NCBI GenBank assembly: GCA_934230115.1
Contig: CAKQEI010000093.1
Coordinates: 1 to 6,348 of the forward strand
Length of the DNA stretch: 6,348 bases
Direction: 5' to 3'
Source of the DNA: an uncultured Prevotella sp.
Lineage (GTDB): Bacteria; Bacteroidota; Bacteroidia; Bacteroidales; Bacteroidaceae
Shown: in pieces, positions 1-5,310 of the stretch
Position numbering within the stretch: position 1 is the first letter of the stretch
Layout: the number at the start of each line of letters is the position of its first letter
The notes under the pieces: generated by a model
Databases searched by the model: none
What the model saw: only the letters and a program-made list of their open reading frames with translations
Told to the model about the DNA's origin: nothing
Program-made: the position numbers and the translations under genes

Positions 1-7
1 ATGCTAT

Positions 8-57
8 ATACCCAGGGCGCTGCCCTGGGCTATGGAGAACATTGGGCTTTCAGCCCG
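8..57 (+). repeat. REP-like two-hairpin element, copy A
   Basis: Two adjacent perfect hairpins are visible: CCCAGGGC-GCT-GCCCTGGG (11-29, 8-bp stem) and GGGCT-TTC-AGCCC (44-56, 5-bp stem), separated by 14 bases. Both have 3-base loops. The same pair occurs on the other strand at 867-914 with the same order, nearly the same spacer length and shared flanking bases (ATACCC before, CT.TGGAG between). Paired small hairpins scattered in both orientations are typical of REP/BIME elements mobilised by RAYT (Y1) transposases. That link is an inference; no transposase is in the window. Confidence 0.65.
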
Positions 58-117
58 CATTGTTTGACTTTTGACACACCCCCCCACTCTGCAATGATTG
101 TACAGCCAATTTAGTGA

Positions 118-143
118 GTATGGCAAGGATGCCATACCCTCCT
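118..143. terminator. Hairpin sharing a sequence with the module's right-end terminator
   Basis: GTATGGCA (118-125) and TGCCATAC (130-137) form a perfect 8-bp stem with loop AGGA, followed by CCTCCT. The 24 bases at 120-143 match 5759-5782 at 21 positions in the same orientation. No long T-run follows, so its activity as an intrinsic terminator is uncertain. It could end an upstream transcript or be one of a pair of boundary repeats flanking the module. Confidence 0.45.
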
Positions 144-283
144 ACTATATGTAAAGATAATTCTGAATAGTTTCTTATATTTTACTTTAAACAATGAGTA
201 TTTATTTCAATTTTTCTGTCTGGAAGTTTACTTTCAGCGTGAGTATTAACAGTAGTGTAAATAACAAAAAAGACTAAGAGACA

Positions 284-562
284 ATGGAAACAAAAATTAT
301 GAGAGTGGTGCAGCAGGGCGAGGCCTTCGCTGTGCAGAGTCAGAAGACGGAGAGCGGCCAGACTATGAAGTGCAACATCATGCTTCAGGAGATGGGCGGC
401 AAGTATGAGAACCAGTATGTGGCGGCTATGCTCGGCAACTTGGCGCAATGCAAGTTCAGTACAGGACAGATAGTGGCGGTGACGCTGAGGTTCACAACGA
501 GGGAGTATAATGGGGCACATTATCAAGATATCTTGGTGACGGACATTGCGAAGATTCAGTGA
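284..562 (+). CDS. Small OB-fold-like (SSB/DUF3127-like) protein, putative
   Basis: This is a 92-residue protein with no signal peptide or membrane segment. The pattern suggests one small beta-barrel: short strands around residues 4-16 and 25-33, a turn with GGKYENQYVA (38-47), then a strand pair resembling SSB strands 4 and 5, where GQIVAVTLRF is followed by TREYNGAHYQDILVTDI. Single-stranded DNA-binding OB-folds and DUF3127 proteins of Bacteroidetes share this arrangement of 'avoid cost, require modification, add outer strand'. The primase-helicase downstream fits a role in DNA replication or protection of single strands, but that role is inferred. The ATG at 284 is the first start after a long stop-rich AT leader and is preceded by A/G-rich bases without a Shine-Dalgarno sequence. 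The stop is TGA at 560-562. A noncanonical nucleic-acid binder or an unrelated small beta protein remains possible. Confidence 0.6.
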   Translation: METKIMRVVQQGEAFAVQSQKTESGQTMKCNIMLQEMGGKYENQYVAAMLGNLAQCKFSTGQIVAVTLRFTTREYNGAHYQDILVTDIAKIQ

Positions 563-593
563 AAAGGGAAAAGTGAAAGTGAAAAATATCTCC

Positions 594-662
594 CACAGAT
601 TTCGCAGATTTCACAGAACTGTTGACATAGCATTCTGGTCGTGCAGAGGATTCCACGGATTT
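594..662. repeat. 9-bp GATT repeats (CACAGATTT family)
   Basis: Three consecutive 9-base units (CACAGATTT, CGCAGATTT, CACAGAACT) run from 594 to 620. Two more (AGAGGATTC, CACGGATTT) run from 645 to 662. The same 9-base periodicity and GATT core recur inside the primase-helicase at 2274-2452, where 9 bases keep the frame. Repeats of this general type are familiar between genes in Bacteroidetes genomes; their function is unknown to me. Confidence 0.6.
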
Positions 663-663
663 T

Positions 664-857
664 CGTCAGGCTTCGCCGACGTTATTCCACGGATTGAATG
701 AGGAATGTGGAATGAGGAATGTTGAATGGTTGCGGCAGAGCCGCAATGTTGAATGTTGAGTGACGATTGTTGAATAAATTTAGTCTTCATTGAATAATTC
801 CACATCGGCATCGCCGACCATTCCACACTCAACACTCCACACTCAACATTCAAAATC
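664..857. repeat. Heptad/triloop-hairpin block, gap 1
   Basis: The left part carries G-strand heptads (GAATGAG, GAATGTG) and the right part C-strand heptads (ATTCCAC, ACTCAAC), so orientation flips near 775-795. Three hairpins with 3-base loops interrupt them: GGC-TTC-GCC extended by CGTC/GACG with one bulged A (664-681), TTGCGGC-AGA-GCCGCAA (730-746) and TCGGC-ATC-GCCGA (805-817). The layout matches gaps 2, 3 and 4. Confidence 0.75.
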
Positions 858-866
858 GCCCAAAGC

Positions 867-914
867 GCCCTGAAAGGGCAACTCCTCCACAGCCCAGGGC
901 ATCGCCCTGGGTAT
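867..914 (-). repeat. REP-like two-hairpin element, copy B
   Basis: On the minus strand this repeats the element at 8-57: CCCAGGGC-GAT-GCCCTGGG (911-893), a 13-base spacer, then GCCCT-TTC-AGGGC (879-867). The second stem differs from copy A (GGGCT/AGCCC against GCCCT/AGGGC), yet both stems pair perfectly and share the loop TTC. A further lone hairpin of the second type, GCCCT-GTA-AGGGC, lies at 935-947. Confidence 0.65.
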
Positions 915-934
915 AAGGAAGTTACGAACAACGC

Positions 935-947
935 GCCCTGTAAGGGC
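935..947. repeat. Extra REP-like hairpin
   Basis: GCCCT-GTA-AGGGC is a perfect 5-bp stem with a 3-base loop. It closely resembles the hairpin at 867-879 (loop GAA) and is flanked on the left by the same GC. It appears to be a half copy of the two-hairpin element. Confidence 0.5.
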
Positions 948-1057
948 AGCTCTAAAATTAATAATTAATAACTGAGAAACGGTTGACTGCGGAGGATATT
1001 CCATGGTAAAGCGCGCAACAATCCAATGTTTTCCTTCTCGCAAAATCAATTCGTATT

Positions 1058-1489
1058 ATGGTTAATAAAAACAATAAAAAGACCAACACAAAGTCTAACA
1101 AAACAAAGCCCAACAAGGCTCAGACTAACAACGTGCAGATAAACAACTGCCACAACGTGCAACTCAATGGACAGGCTTATTACGACGAGAGCAACTACTT
1201 CATGTTTTCGCCCGACGACCCAACTCCCGACCTTGTGCAGCGCATGAGGCGTATGCACGGCGTGGCGCAACAGATGACCGACGGCACATTCGACTTTGTG
1301 CCCACGCCAAGGGTAAGGGCGCAGTCGCAGCTCATTAAGAAGCTGGCGCATGGCAGAGTGAGCATGACCAAGGACAAGGCTATTCAGCTGACGCTGAAGG
1401 TGACGCCCGACGAGAATATCAATATTGCTCAGACAATAGCCGTTGAAAGCGCGGAAGCAGCCGATGCAATTTTGAATTTTGAATTTTGA
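1058..1489 (+). CDS. Hypothetical protein with K/N-rich N-terminus
   Basis: I do not recognise this 143-residue protein. Residues 2-40 are strongly Lys/Asn/Thr-rich and low in complexity, probably disordered and basic. Residues 41-75 are more acidic and aromatic (YYDESNYFMFSPDD, then RMRRMHGVAQQM). Residues 80-125 look folded: FDFVPTPRVRAQSQLIKKL, then a likely beta segment AIQLTLKVTP. There is no signal peptide or membrane helix. The basic tail and the position before the primase-helicase suggest a nucleic-acid-associated accessory protein, but this is conjecture. The ATG at 1058 starts the only long frame and has no Shine-Dalgarno sequence. The last residues (about 138-143, ILNFEF) and the TGA stop are encoded by the heptad repeat that fills the next gap, so the C-terminus has been replaced or extended by repeat sequence. 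Confidence 0.7.
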   Translation: MVNKNNKKTNTKSNKTKPNKAQTNNVQINNCHNVQLNGQAYYDESNYFMFSPDDPTPDLVQRMRRMHGVAQQMTDGTFDFVPTPRVRAQSQLIKKLAHGRVSMTKDKAIQLTLKVTPDENINIAQTIAVESAEAADAILNFEF

Positions 1490-1574
1490 GTTTTGAATTG
1501 TGCGCTACGCGCATTAGGAATTTTTGAATTTTGAATTTTGAGTTTTGAATTGTGCGCTACGCGCATTAGGAATT
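1471..1574. repeat. Perfect 52-bp tandem duplication
   Basis: Bases 1471-1522 and 1523-1574 are identical by eye. Each unit contains G-strand heptads of the TTTTGAA type and one hairpin TGCGC-TAC-GCGCA (1501-1513 and 1553-1565). The first unit overlaps the last six codons and stop of the upstream gene. Identity between copies suggests a recent duplication, or slippage during replication. Confidence 0.9.
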
Positions 1575-1758
1575 GTTCAATTTAGAATTGAGAATTCCTA
1601 AGTCAAAATCAAAGTAAACAACTCAAAACTCAAAATTCAAAACTCAAAATTCAAAAATTCAAAATCGGCTTTGCCGACAATTCAAAATTCAAAACTCAAA
1701 ATTCAAAATCGCCAACGGCGACAATTCAAAACTCAAAACTCAAAACTCAAAACTCAAA
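1490..1758. repeat. Heptad/triloop-hairpin block, gap 2
   Basis: The whole 269-base gap is repeat. After the stop codon come TTTTGAA-type heptads with two TGCGC-TAC-GCGCA hairpins. The orientation flips around 1575-1615. Then ATTCAAA and ACTCAAA heptads run up to the ATG at 1759, interrupted by TCGGC-TTT-GCCGA (1665-1677) and TCGCC-AAC-GGCGA (1709-1721). All heptads here end in AAA, unlike the AAC type of gaps 3 and 4, which suggests homogenisation within a block. Confidence 0.85.
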
Positions 1759-4224
1759 ATGAGCGTACATATCATATACTACAAAGACGGGGCAAAGCTT
1801 ATGCGCCCCGTCGCCAACGAGACAGAATACCGACTGGCGCGCGACACGGAGCACAACCGGCGCGCCGACAAGCACCACATGCTTCAGATGAACTATTCCT
1901 GTCTGCCTAACCCCGACGGCTCGCTGAAAGGCTCAACCCGAATGAGCAATTCCGTGGGCATGGACATCGACTTCGACCCGAAGGCTCCCGACTATGAGGA
2001 GCGGATGAAGAGCGTGCCCGAGTTAGTGATGGGCAAGAAGGACGAGCTTGGACTGCTGATGCTCGAGCGGTCGGCCAACAAGGGCTACCACATCGCCTTC
2101 AAGCGCCGACCGGAGCTTTCGCAGGAGGACAATCTAAAGTGGGCGTCTGGGTTGCTTGGAGTGGAGTACGACAAGGGAGCGAAGGACATCACCCGTGTGT
2201 TCTTCACGCCGCCAACGGACAGGCTGCTCTTCGTGGACAGCCAACTGTTTGAGAATACAGAGGCCAATGAAAAGAATACAGATTCATCTGATTCTGCTGA
2301 TAATAAAAATCAGATAAATCAGAAAAATCCGTATTCGGAAAAACAAGAGGGATTGAATACGGATTCTGCTGATTCTGCTGATAATAAAAATCAGAAAAAT
2401 CAGAAAAATCCGTATTCGGAAAAACAGGGATTGAATACGGATTCCGCTGATTCCGCAGAACAATTGGATTCTTCACTTTTCACTTTTCACTCTTCACTTA
2501 AATACCTCGGCATTCCCTACTCCGACATCATCCGCAAGTGGTGGCAGATGTACAACGACTCGCAGGAGCCTGTGCGCAGCAACCGCAACACCCTCACCTT
2601 CGAGCTTGCCGTCAACCTTCGCCACATTTGCGGCTTCGACCGCCAGCTACTCGACCGCGTGATCCCCTGCTACGACGGTTTCCCCGAGGCCGAGAAGCTC
2701 GCCTGCATCGACAACGCCCTTAGCGAGAAGCGCACCCAGATGCCCAAGCGTCTGAAGGATGTGCTGCTTGCCATCCGGCAAGAGCAGGTGGAAGGGAAGA
2801 GCGGCGAGGAGCAGCAGGGGCGTACCGACGAGCTTGACGAGGCTCTCGCCCAGGACGACCTCTTCTATTACAACGCCCTGCCACGTATGCCACAAGGAGT
2901 GAAGGAGTCGATAGAAGCCGTGGGTCCTGCCCTGGCCATGCCCGTGCTTACAGCCATTTGCCCCATCATCGGAATGCTCGCCACCGACGTGAGGGTGGAA
3001 ATACACGGCAAGCTAAGTGCCTTAAACCTCATCTCATACATTGCCGGCGACTTTGCCTCGGGCAAGGGAAGCATCGACCCCGTGGTGGAGGAATGGACCA
3101 AGGAGGTGAGGGCTATGGACAAGGTGTATCAGCAGCAGGAGGACGAGTGGAGAGCCAAGAAACGAGCCGCCAAGAACAAGAAGGATCAACCCGAAGAGCC
3201 CAAACTGCCCGTGCGCTGCCTGACGCTGAACAACACAGTGGCCAACCTTGCCGAGCGACTCAGCAATACGGGCGGCAAACACGCTTTCTCGTTCACGCCC
3301 GAAGCGGACACTGTGGCTCAGAAATGGCGTTCGGCTATGAGCGACTTTTCTGTCATGTTGCGACAAGCCTACGACGGCACAAGCTACCAACGCGAGGCTC
3401 GCAGCGCCGAGGCGGTGAACGTGCATATCGAGCACCTGCTGTGGAACGTAGTGTTGTGCGGAACGCCCGATGCCCTCTACCGCGTTGTCACCAACTACAC
3501 CGACGGTTTCCAAAGCCGTATCTGCATCGCACGCACGCCCGACAACACCTTCTCGCCGCTCAGCGACAACCTGCACGTGCTCACCGAAAAGCATCGCGAC
3601 CGCATCCGGCAAATTGCCCACCTGCTGCCCCTGATGCATGGCTCTGTGGCGCTGCCCAAGCTGGAGGCTAAGGGCAGAGCGTGGCTCGAACTGGTGCGAC
3701 TTGAGGCGATGAAGAACGACGACAAGGTGAAGGCTCGTCAGCGGTTCCGCATCTGCCCCACCACTATGCGCATGATGACCTGCCTGATGCTGTGCCGTGT
3801 GGCTGCGCTGCTCATAGACAAGCACGGCGTGGCGGGGGCAGAGAAGCGCCTCAAGGAGCAGCCCGCTCTGTGGAAGGAGATGATTGTGAAGATGCAGCAA
3901 CCCTCCTTCCTCGCCGCCTTCGACGTGCTTGCCGACTACCAGATGGACAACGCCCTATACTTCTTCCGCGACCGCATCGAGACGGCGTTCACCTCGAGGG
4001 AGTATGTGGGCAGGGCTGAGCACGACCGCCGCAGGGCAAGCAAGAACGACTCCATTTTCGAGCGTCTCGGAGTAACGTTCAGCTTCGAGCAGGCTTTGCA
4101 GAACTCCATCGCCGTGAAGGGTGCCAACACCTCGCGCAACTCTGTGCACCAGATGCTGAAGAACTGGCGCAATCAGGGACTGATTGTCGACACGGAGTGG
4201 ATGACGTATCAGAAGACACAGTAG
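1759..4224 (+). CDS. Primase-helicase (BT4734/VirE_N-like PrimPol + DUF3987)
   Basis: This 821-residue protein has a primase-helicase layout. Residues 1-170 match the BT4734-like (VirE_N) branch of the archaeo-eukaryotic primase superfamily: metal-binding MDIDFD (68-73), the nucleotide-binding SANKGYHIAF (105-114, His111) and KDITRVFF (142-149, Asp143). Residues 172-246 are a repeat-encoded low-complexity linker. Residues 247-340 (YLGIPYSDIIRKWW to LKDVLLAI) look like a PriCT-type helical domain. From about 365 a DUF3987 helicase-like domain follows, with Walker A-like GDFASGKGS (430-438, Lys436), acidic FTPEADT (about 512-518), CGTPDAL (567-573) and GFQSRICIAR (583-592, possible arginine finger). 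The last 50 residues resemble a winged helix. It probably primes and unwinds DNA of a mobile element. The Walker A has GKG instead of GKS/T. The ATG at 1759 directly follows a repeat array, and the frame is open to TAG at 4222-4224. Domain names are recalled, not searched. Confidence 0.85.
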   Translation: MSVHIIYYKDGAKLMRPVANETEYRLARDTEHNRRADKHHMLQMNYSCLPNPDGSLKGSTRMSNSVGMDIDFDPKAPDYEERMKSVPELVMGKKDELGLLMLERSANKGYHIAFKRRPELSQEDNLKWASGLLGVEYDKGAKDITRVFFTPPTDRLLFVDSQLFENTEANEKNTDSSDSADNKNQINQKNPYSEKQEGLNTDSADSADNKNQKNQKNPYSEKQGLNTDSADSAEQLDSSLFTFHSSLKYLGIPYSDIIRKWWQMYNDSQEPVRSNRNTLTFELAVNLRHICGFDRQLLDRVIPCYDGFPEAEKLACIDNALSEKRTQMPKRLKDVLLAIRQEQVEGKSGEEQQGRTDELDEALAQDDLFYYNALPRMPQGVKESIEAVGPALAMPVLTAICPIIGMLATDVRVEIHGKLSALNLISYIAGDFASGKGSIDPVVEEWTKEVRAMDKVYQQQEDEWRAKKRAAKNKKDQPEEPKLPVRCLTLNNTVANLAERLSNTGGKHAFSFTPEADTVAQKWRSAMSDFSVMLRQAYDGTSYQREARSAEAVNVHIEHLLWNVVLCGTPDALYRVVTNYTDGFQSRICIARTPDNTFSPLSDNLHVLTEKHRDRIRQIAHLLPLMHGSVALPKLEAKGRAWLELVRLEAMKNDDKVKARQRFRICPTTMRMMTCLMLCRVAALLIDKHGVAGAEKRLKEQPALWKEMIVKMQQPSFLAAFDVLADYQMDNALYFFRDRIETAFTSREYVGRAEHDRRRASKNDSIFERLGVTFSFEQALQNSIAVKGANTSRNSVHQMLKNWRNQGLIVDTEWMTYQKTQ
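2274..2452. repeat. In-frame palindromic repeat inside the primase-helicase
   Basis: Two full copies and a half copy start at 2274, 2355 and 2433 (spacings 81 and 78 bases, both multiples of 3). Each full copy folds on itself. In copy 2, GAATACGGATT (2355-2365) pairs with AATCCGTATTC (2407-2417), CTGATT (2369-2374) with AATCAG (2398-2403) and CTGAT (2378-2382) with ATCAG (2390-2394). The arms are interrupted by 3-base mismatches and the loop is AATAAAA. Copy 1 has the same design at 2274-2336. The third copy has only the left arm. The units encode N, D, S, Q and K-rich linker sequence and belong to the 9-bp GATT family. Confidence 0.9.
2472..2499. repeat. Four heptads inside the primase-helicase
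   Basis: TTCACTT, TTCACTT, TTCACTC and TTCACTT run end to end. The complementary form (GAAGAGTGAAG) appears in the centres of gaps 3 and 4. These 28 bases encode the end of the linker (SLFTFHSSL), directly before the helical domain. The linker therefore carries the two repeat types normally seen between genes. Confidence 0.8.
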
Positions 4225-4246
4225 TTATTTCAAAACACACATTATT
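4225..4246. other. Short 22-base junction without repeats
   Basis: This is the only gap in the module that lacks the heptad/hairpin block. It is AT-rich, has no Shine-Dalgarno sequence and is too short for a promoter. The primase-helicase and the DUF5675 gene are probably co-transcribed. Confidence 0.6.
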
Positions 4247-4606
4247 ATGACTATAGAAATTATACGACACAACTATTCGAAGTATGGCGTTGAGGGCGCC
4301 TTGGTAATCAACAAGCGCAAGGTATGCGACACTCTGGAGCATCCGCAGAACTTTCTGCCTCCTGGCCGCTACCCCATAGAACTGGAGCGCAACAAGCAGT
4401 TGGAGCTCACACTCCCCACCCTGCCCAATGGCGCTAACATCCGCCCTGGCAACGGACCCTTTATCCTGAAGGACGGCAGCATCATCGTGGGCGAACGCTA
4501 CATGCTGGGAGTGATAAACAAATCGGCACAAGTGTTTGAGAAGCTGTATATGAGGATTAAGAGGAGTATGGCGAGGGGGAAGGATGTTTGTTTGAATGTG
4601 GAATGA
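4247..4606 (+). CDS. DUF5675 family protein
   Basis: This 119-residue soluble protein matches the DUF5675 pattern as I recall it: CDTLEHP (27-33), LPPGRYPIELE (37-47), GNGPFILKDGSIIVGE (68-83), then a helical tail (FEKLYMRIKRSM). DUF5675 genes are common in Bacteroidetes phages and conjugative elements, often beside lysis genes. Its biochemical role is not established to my knowledge. The holin-like and amidase genes downstream suggest cell-wall work. Many relatives have a His and a Cys in the central motif (IHxGN ... GCIxVG); here the positions read IRPGN and GSIIVG, so a catalytic role based on those residues is unlikely for this copy. The ATG at 4247 is 22 bases after the primase stop. The last residues (LNVE) and the TGA are made from heptads GAATGTG and GAATGAG. 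Confidence 0.75.
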   Translation: MTIEIIRHNYSKYGVEGALVINKRKVCDTLEHPQNFLPPGRYPIELERNKQLELTLPTLPNGANIRPGNGPFILKDGSIIVGERYMLGVINKSAQVFEKLYMRIKRSMARGKDVCLNVE

Positions 4607-4855
4607 GGAATGTGGAATGTGGAATGGTCGCGCTTTGCGCAATGTGGAATGTGGAATGAGGAATGTGGAATGGTCGGCGAAGCCGATGAAGAATGAGGAA
4701 TGAAGAGTGAAGTAATTCAACAATCAATCATTTAACAATCAACATCGCCAAAGGCGACCATTCAACATTCAACACTCAACATTCAACATTGCGCAAAGCG
4801 CAACCATTCAAAATTCAAAACTCAAAATTCATAATTCATAATTCAAAATTCAAAA
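4594..4855. repeat. Heptad/triloop-hairpin block, gap 3 (mirror arms)
   Basis: The left arm has GAATGTG/GAATGAG heptads with hairpins GCGC-TTT-GCGC (4630-4640) and TCGGC-GAA-GCCGA (4674-4686). The right arm has ATTCAAC heptads, turning to ATTCAAA after 4805, with TCGCC-AAA-GGCGA (4745-4757) and TTGCGC-AAA-GCGCAA (4789-4803). Hairpin centres are 45 bases apart in both arms. The outer cores are exact reverse complements, each followed, read outside-in, by ATG and four heptads ending in GAATGGT. The arms meet near 4712. The block starts inside the DUF5675 gene and runs to the next start codon. Confidence 0.88.
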
Positions 4856-5152
4856 ATGAAAAATTCAACACTCAACATTCAAGTCGCAACCGCCGTGTTC
4901 ATGCTCATCGGTGGCTTGGCACTCGCCGTGGCTGGCTTCATCGTCCCGCCACTCGGCCAAATCCACGAGAGTGTGCTCGGCATCTTCGCTGAGTGCCTGA
5001 TTTATGCAGGCAGCATCTTCGGTGTAACCGTGTATATTAGAACGAAGTACACGGAAATGAAAACTTACTTGGACGAGAGTCTGAAGAAGAATGAGGAATG
5101 TGGAATGAGGAATGAGGAATGGTCGGCAGAGCCGATGAAGAATGAGGAGTGA
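4856..5152 (+). CDS. Two-helix phage holin-like membrane protein
   Basis: This 98-residue protein has two predicted membrane helices, VATAVFMLIGGLALAVAGFI (10-29) and about VLGIFAECLIYAGSIFGVTVYI (40-61), joined by a short loop (VPPLGQIHES). A charged cytoplasmic-type tail (RTKYTEMKTYLDESLKK) follows. Bacteroidetes phage holin-like proteins have this size and the same IHESVL...LIYAGSIFG pattern, as I recall it. Lying just before an amidase, it probably forms membrane lesions or helps release or position that enzyme. Both ends are repeat-derived. Residues 3-9 come from heptads ATTCAAC, ACTCAAC and ATTCAAG (4863-4883). Residues 78-98 come from GAATGAG-type heptads, including a complete hairpin TCGGC-AGA-GCCGA (5123-5135). 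The TGA at 5150-5152 also lies in the repeat. The native end of the protein was probably near residue 77. Confidence 0.72.
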   Translation: MKNSTLNIQVATAVFMLIGGLALAVAGFIVPPLGQIHESVLGIFAECLIYAGSIFGVTVYIRTKYTEMKTYLDESLKKNEECGMRNEEWSAEPMKNEE

Positions 5153-5310
5153 AGAGTGAAGAAATTCAACACTCAATCATTCAACATCGCCAAAGACGAC
5201 CATTCAACATTCAACACTCAACATTCAACATTCCACATTCAACATTCCACATTCAACATTCCACATTGCGCTCCGCGCAACCATTCAACATTCAACAATC
5301 AACATTCAAC
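5089..5310. repeat. Heptad/triloop-hairpin block, gap 4
   Basis: GAATGAG/GAATGTG heptads with TCGGC-AGA-GCCGA (5123-5135) lie within the 3' end of the holin-like gene. Orientation flips near 5160. ATTCAAC and ATTCCAC heptads then run toward the amidase start, with TCGCC-AAA-GACGA (5187-5199, one mismatch, the only imperfect stem of the 5-bp class) and TTGCGC-TCC-GCGCAA (5266-5280). Around 5224-5265 ATTCAAC and ATTCCAC alternate regularly, giving a 14-bp higher-order unit. Confidence 0.85.

Larger units (their letters stand above)
1..283. other. Non-coding leader before the first gene
   Basis: No supported gene lies here. The stretch holds the two-hairpin element at 8-57, a C-rich run near 79-87, a terminator-like hairpin at 118-137, and then about 140 AT-rich bases up to the first start codon. 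I looked for the Bacteroidetes promoter (TTTG, 19-21 bases, TAnnTTTG) before 284 and found no convincing match, so where transcription of the module begins is unresolved. The short motif TGAGTAT occurs three times (about 115, 194 and 241), which may be chance. Confidence 0.5.
563..1057. other. Gap 1: mosaic of four repeat types, no gene
   Basis: This 495-base gap holds, in order, GTGAAA-type repeats (563-586), 9-bp repeats (594-620 and 645-662), the heptad/triloop-hairpin block (about 664-857), the inverted two-hairpin element (867-914) with an extra hairpin (935-947), and an AT-rich stretch up to the next gene. The only start-to-stop frame next to that gene is 20 codons (1003-1065) and overlaps its start; it shows no recognisable features. 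No clear promoter was found. Confidence 0.6.

Noticed and set aside
176..183. TATATTTT as a -7 promoter box for the first gene.
   Set aside because: The final G of TAnnTTTG is missing and no TTTG lies 19-21 bases upstream.
1003..1065. Possible 20-codon leader peptide before the K/N-rich gene.
   Set aside because: There is no recognisable sequence, no control element such as an attenuator, and it overlaps the downstream start by 8 bases. Too short to support from one sequence.
2958..3671. Plus-strand open frame of 237 codons in another frame.
   Set aside because: It overlaps the primase-helicase completely and its product is rich in Arg, His, Gly and Pro with no recognisable fold.
3034..3900. 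Long minus-strand open frame of 288 codons.
   Set aside because: It lies wholly within the primase-helicase, whose plus-strand product has ordered domain motifs. The minus frame looks like a low-complexity shadow of GC-rich codons.
4079..4723. Minus-strand open frame of 214 codons.
   Set aside because: It covers the primase end, the DUF5675 gene and gap repeats. Much of it is translation of heptads (HSSFHIPHS-type sequence).
4760..5310. ATTCAAC matches the integron core consensus RYYYAAC, so the gap palindromes could be attC-like cassette ends.
   Set aside because: The left arms are mostly GAATGTG/GAATGAG and not GTTRRRY, the order of the two boxes is opposite to attC, many units are ATTCAAA or ATTCCAC, and no integrase gene is visible. 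The match is likely chance from a tandem array.
594..5310. CRISPR-like array, given regularly spaced palindromes.
   Set aside because: Units are 7 to 9 bases with no unique spacers of 25-40 bases, the hairpins differ in sequence, and the arrays are split by genes. No cas gene is present.
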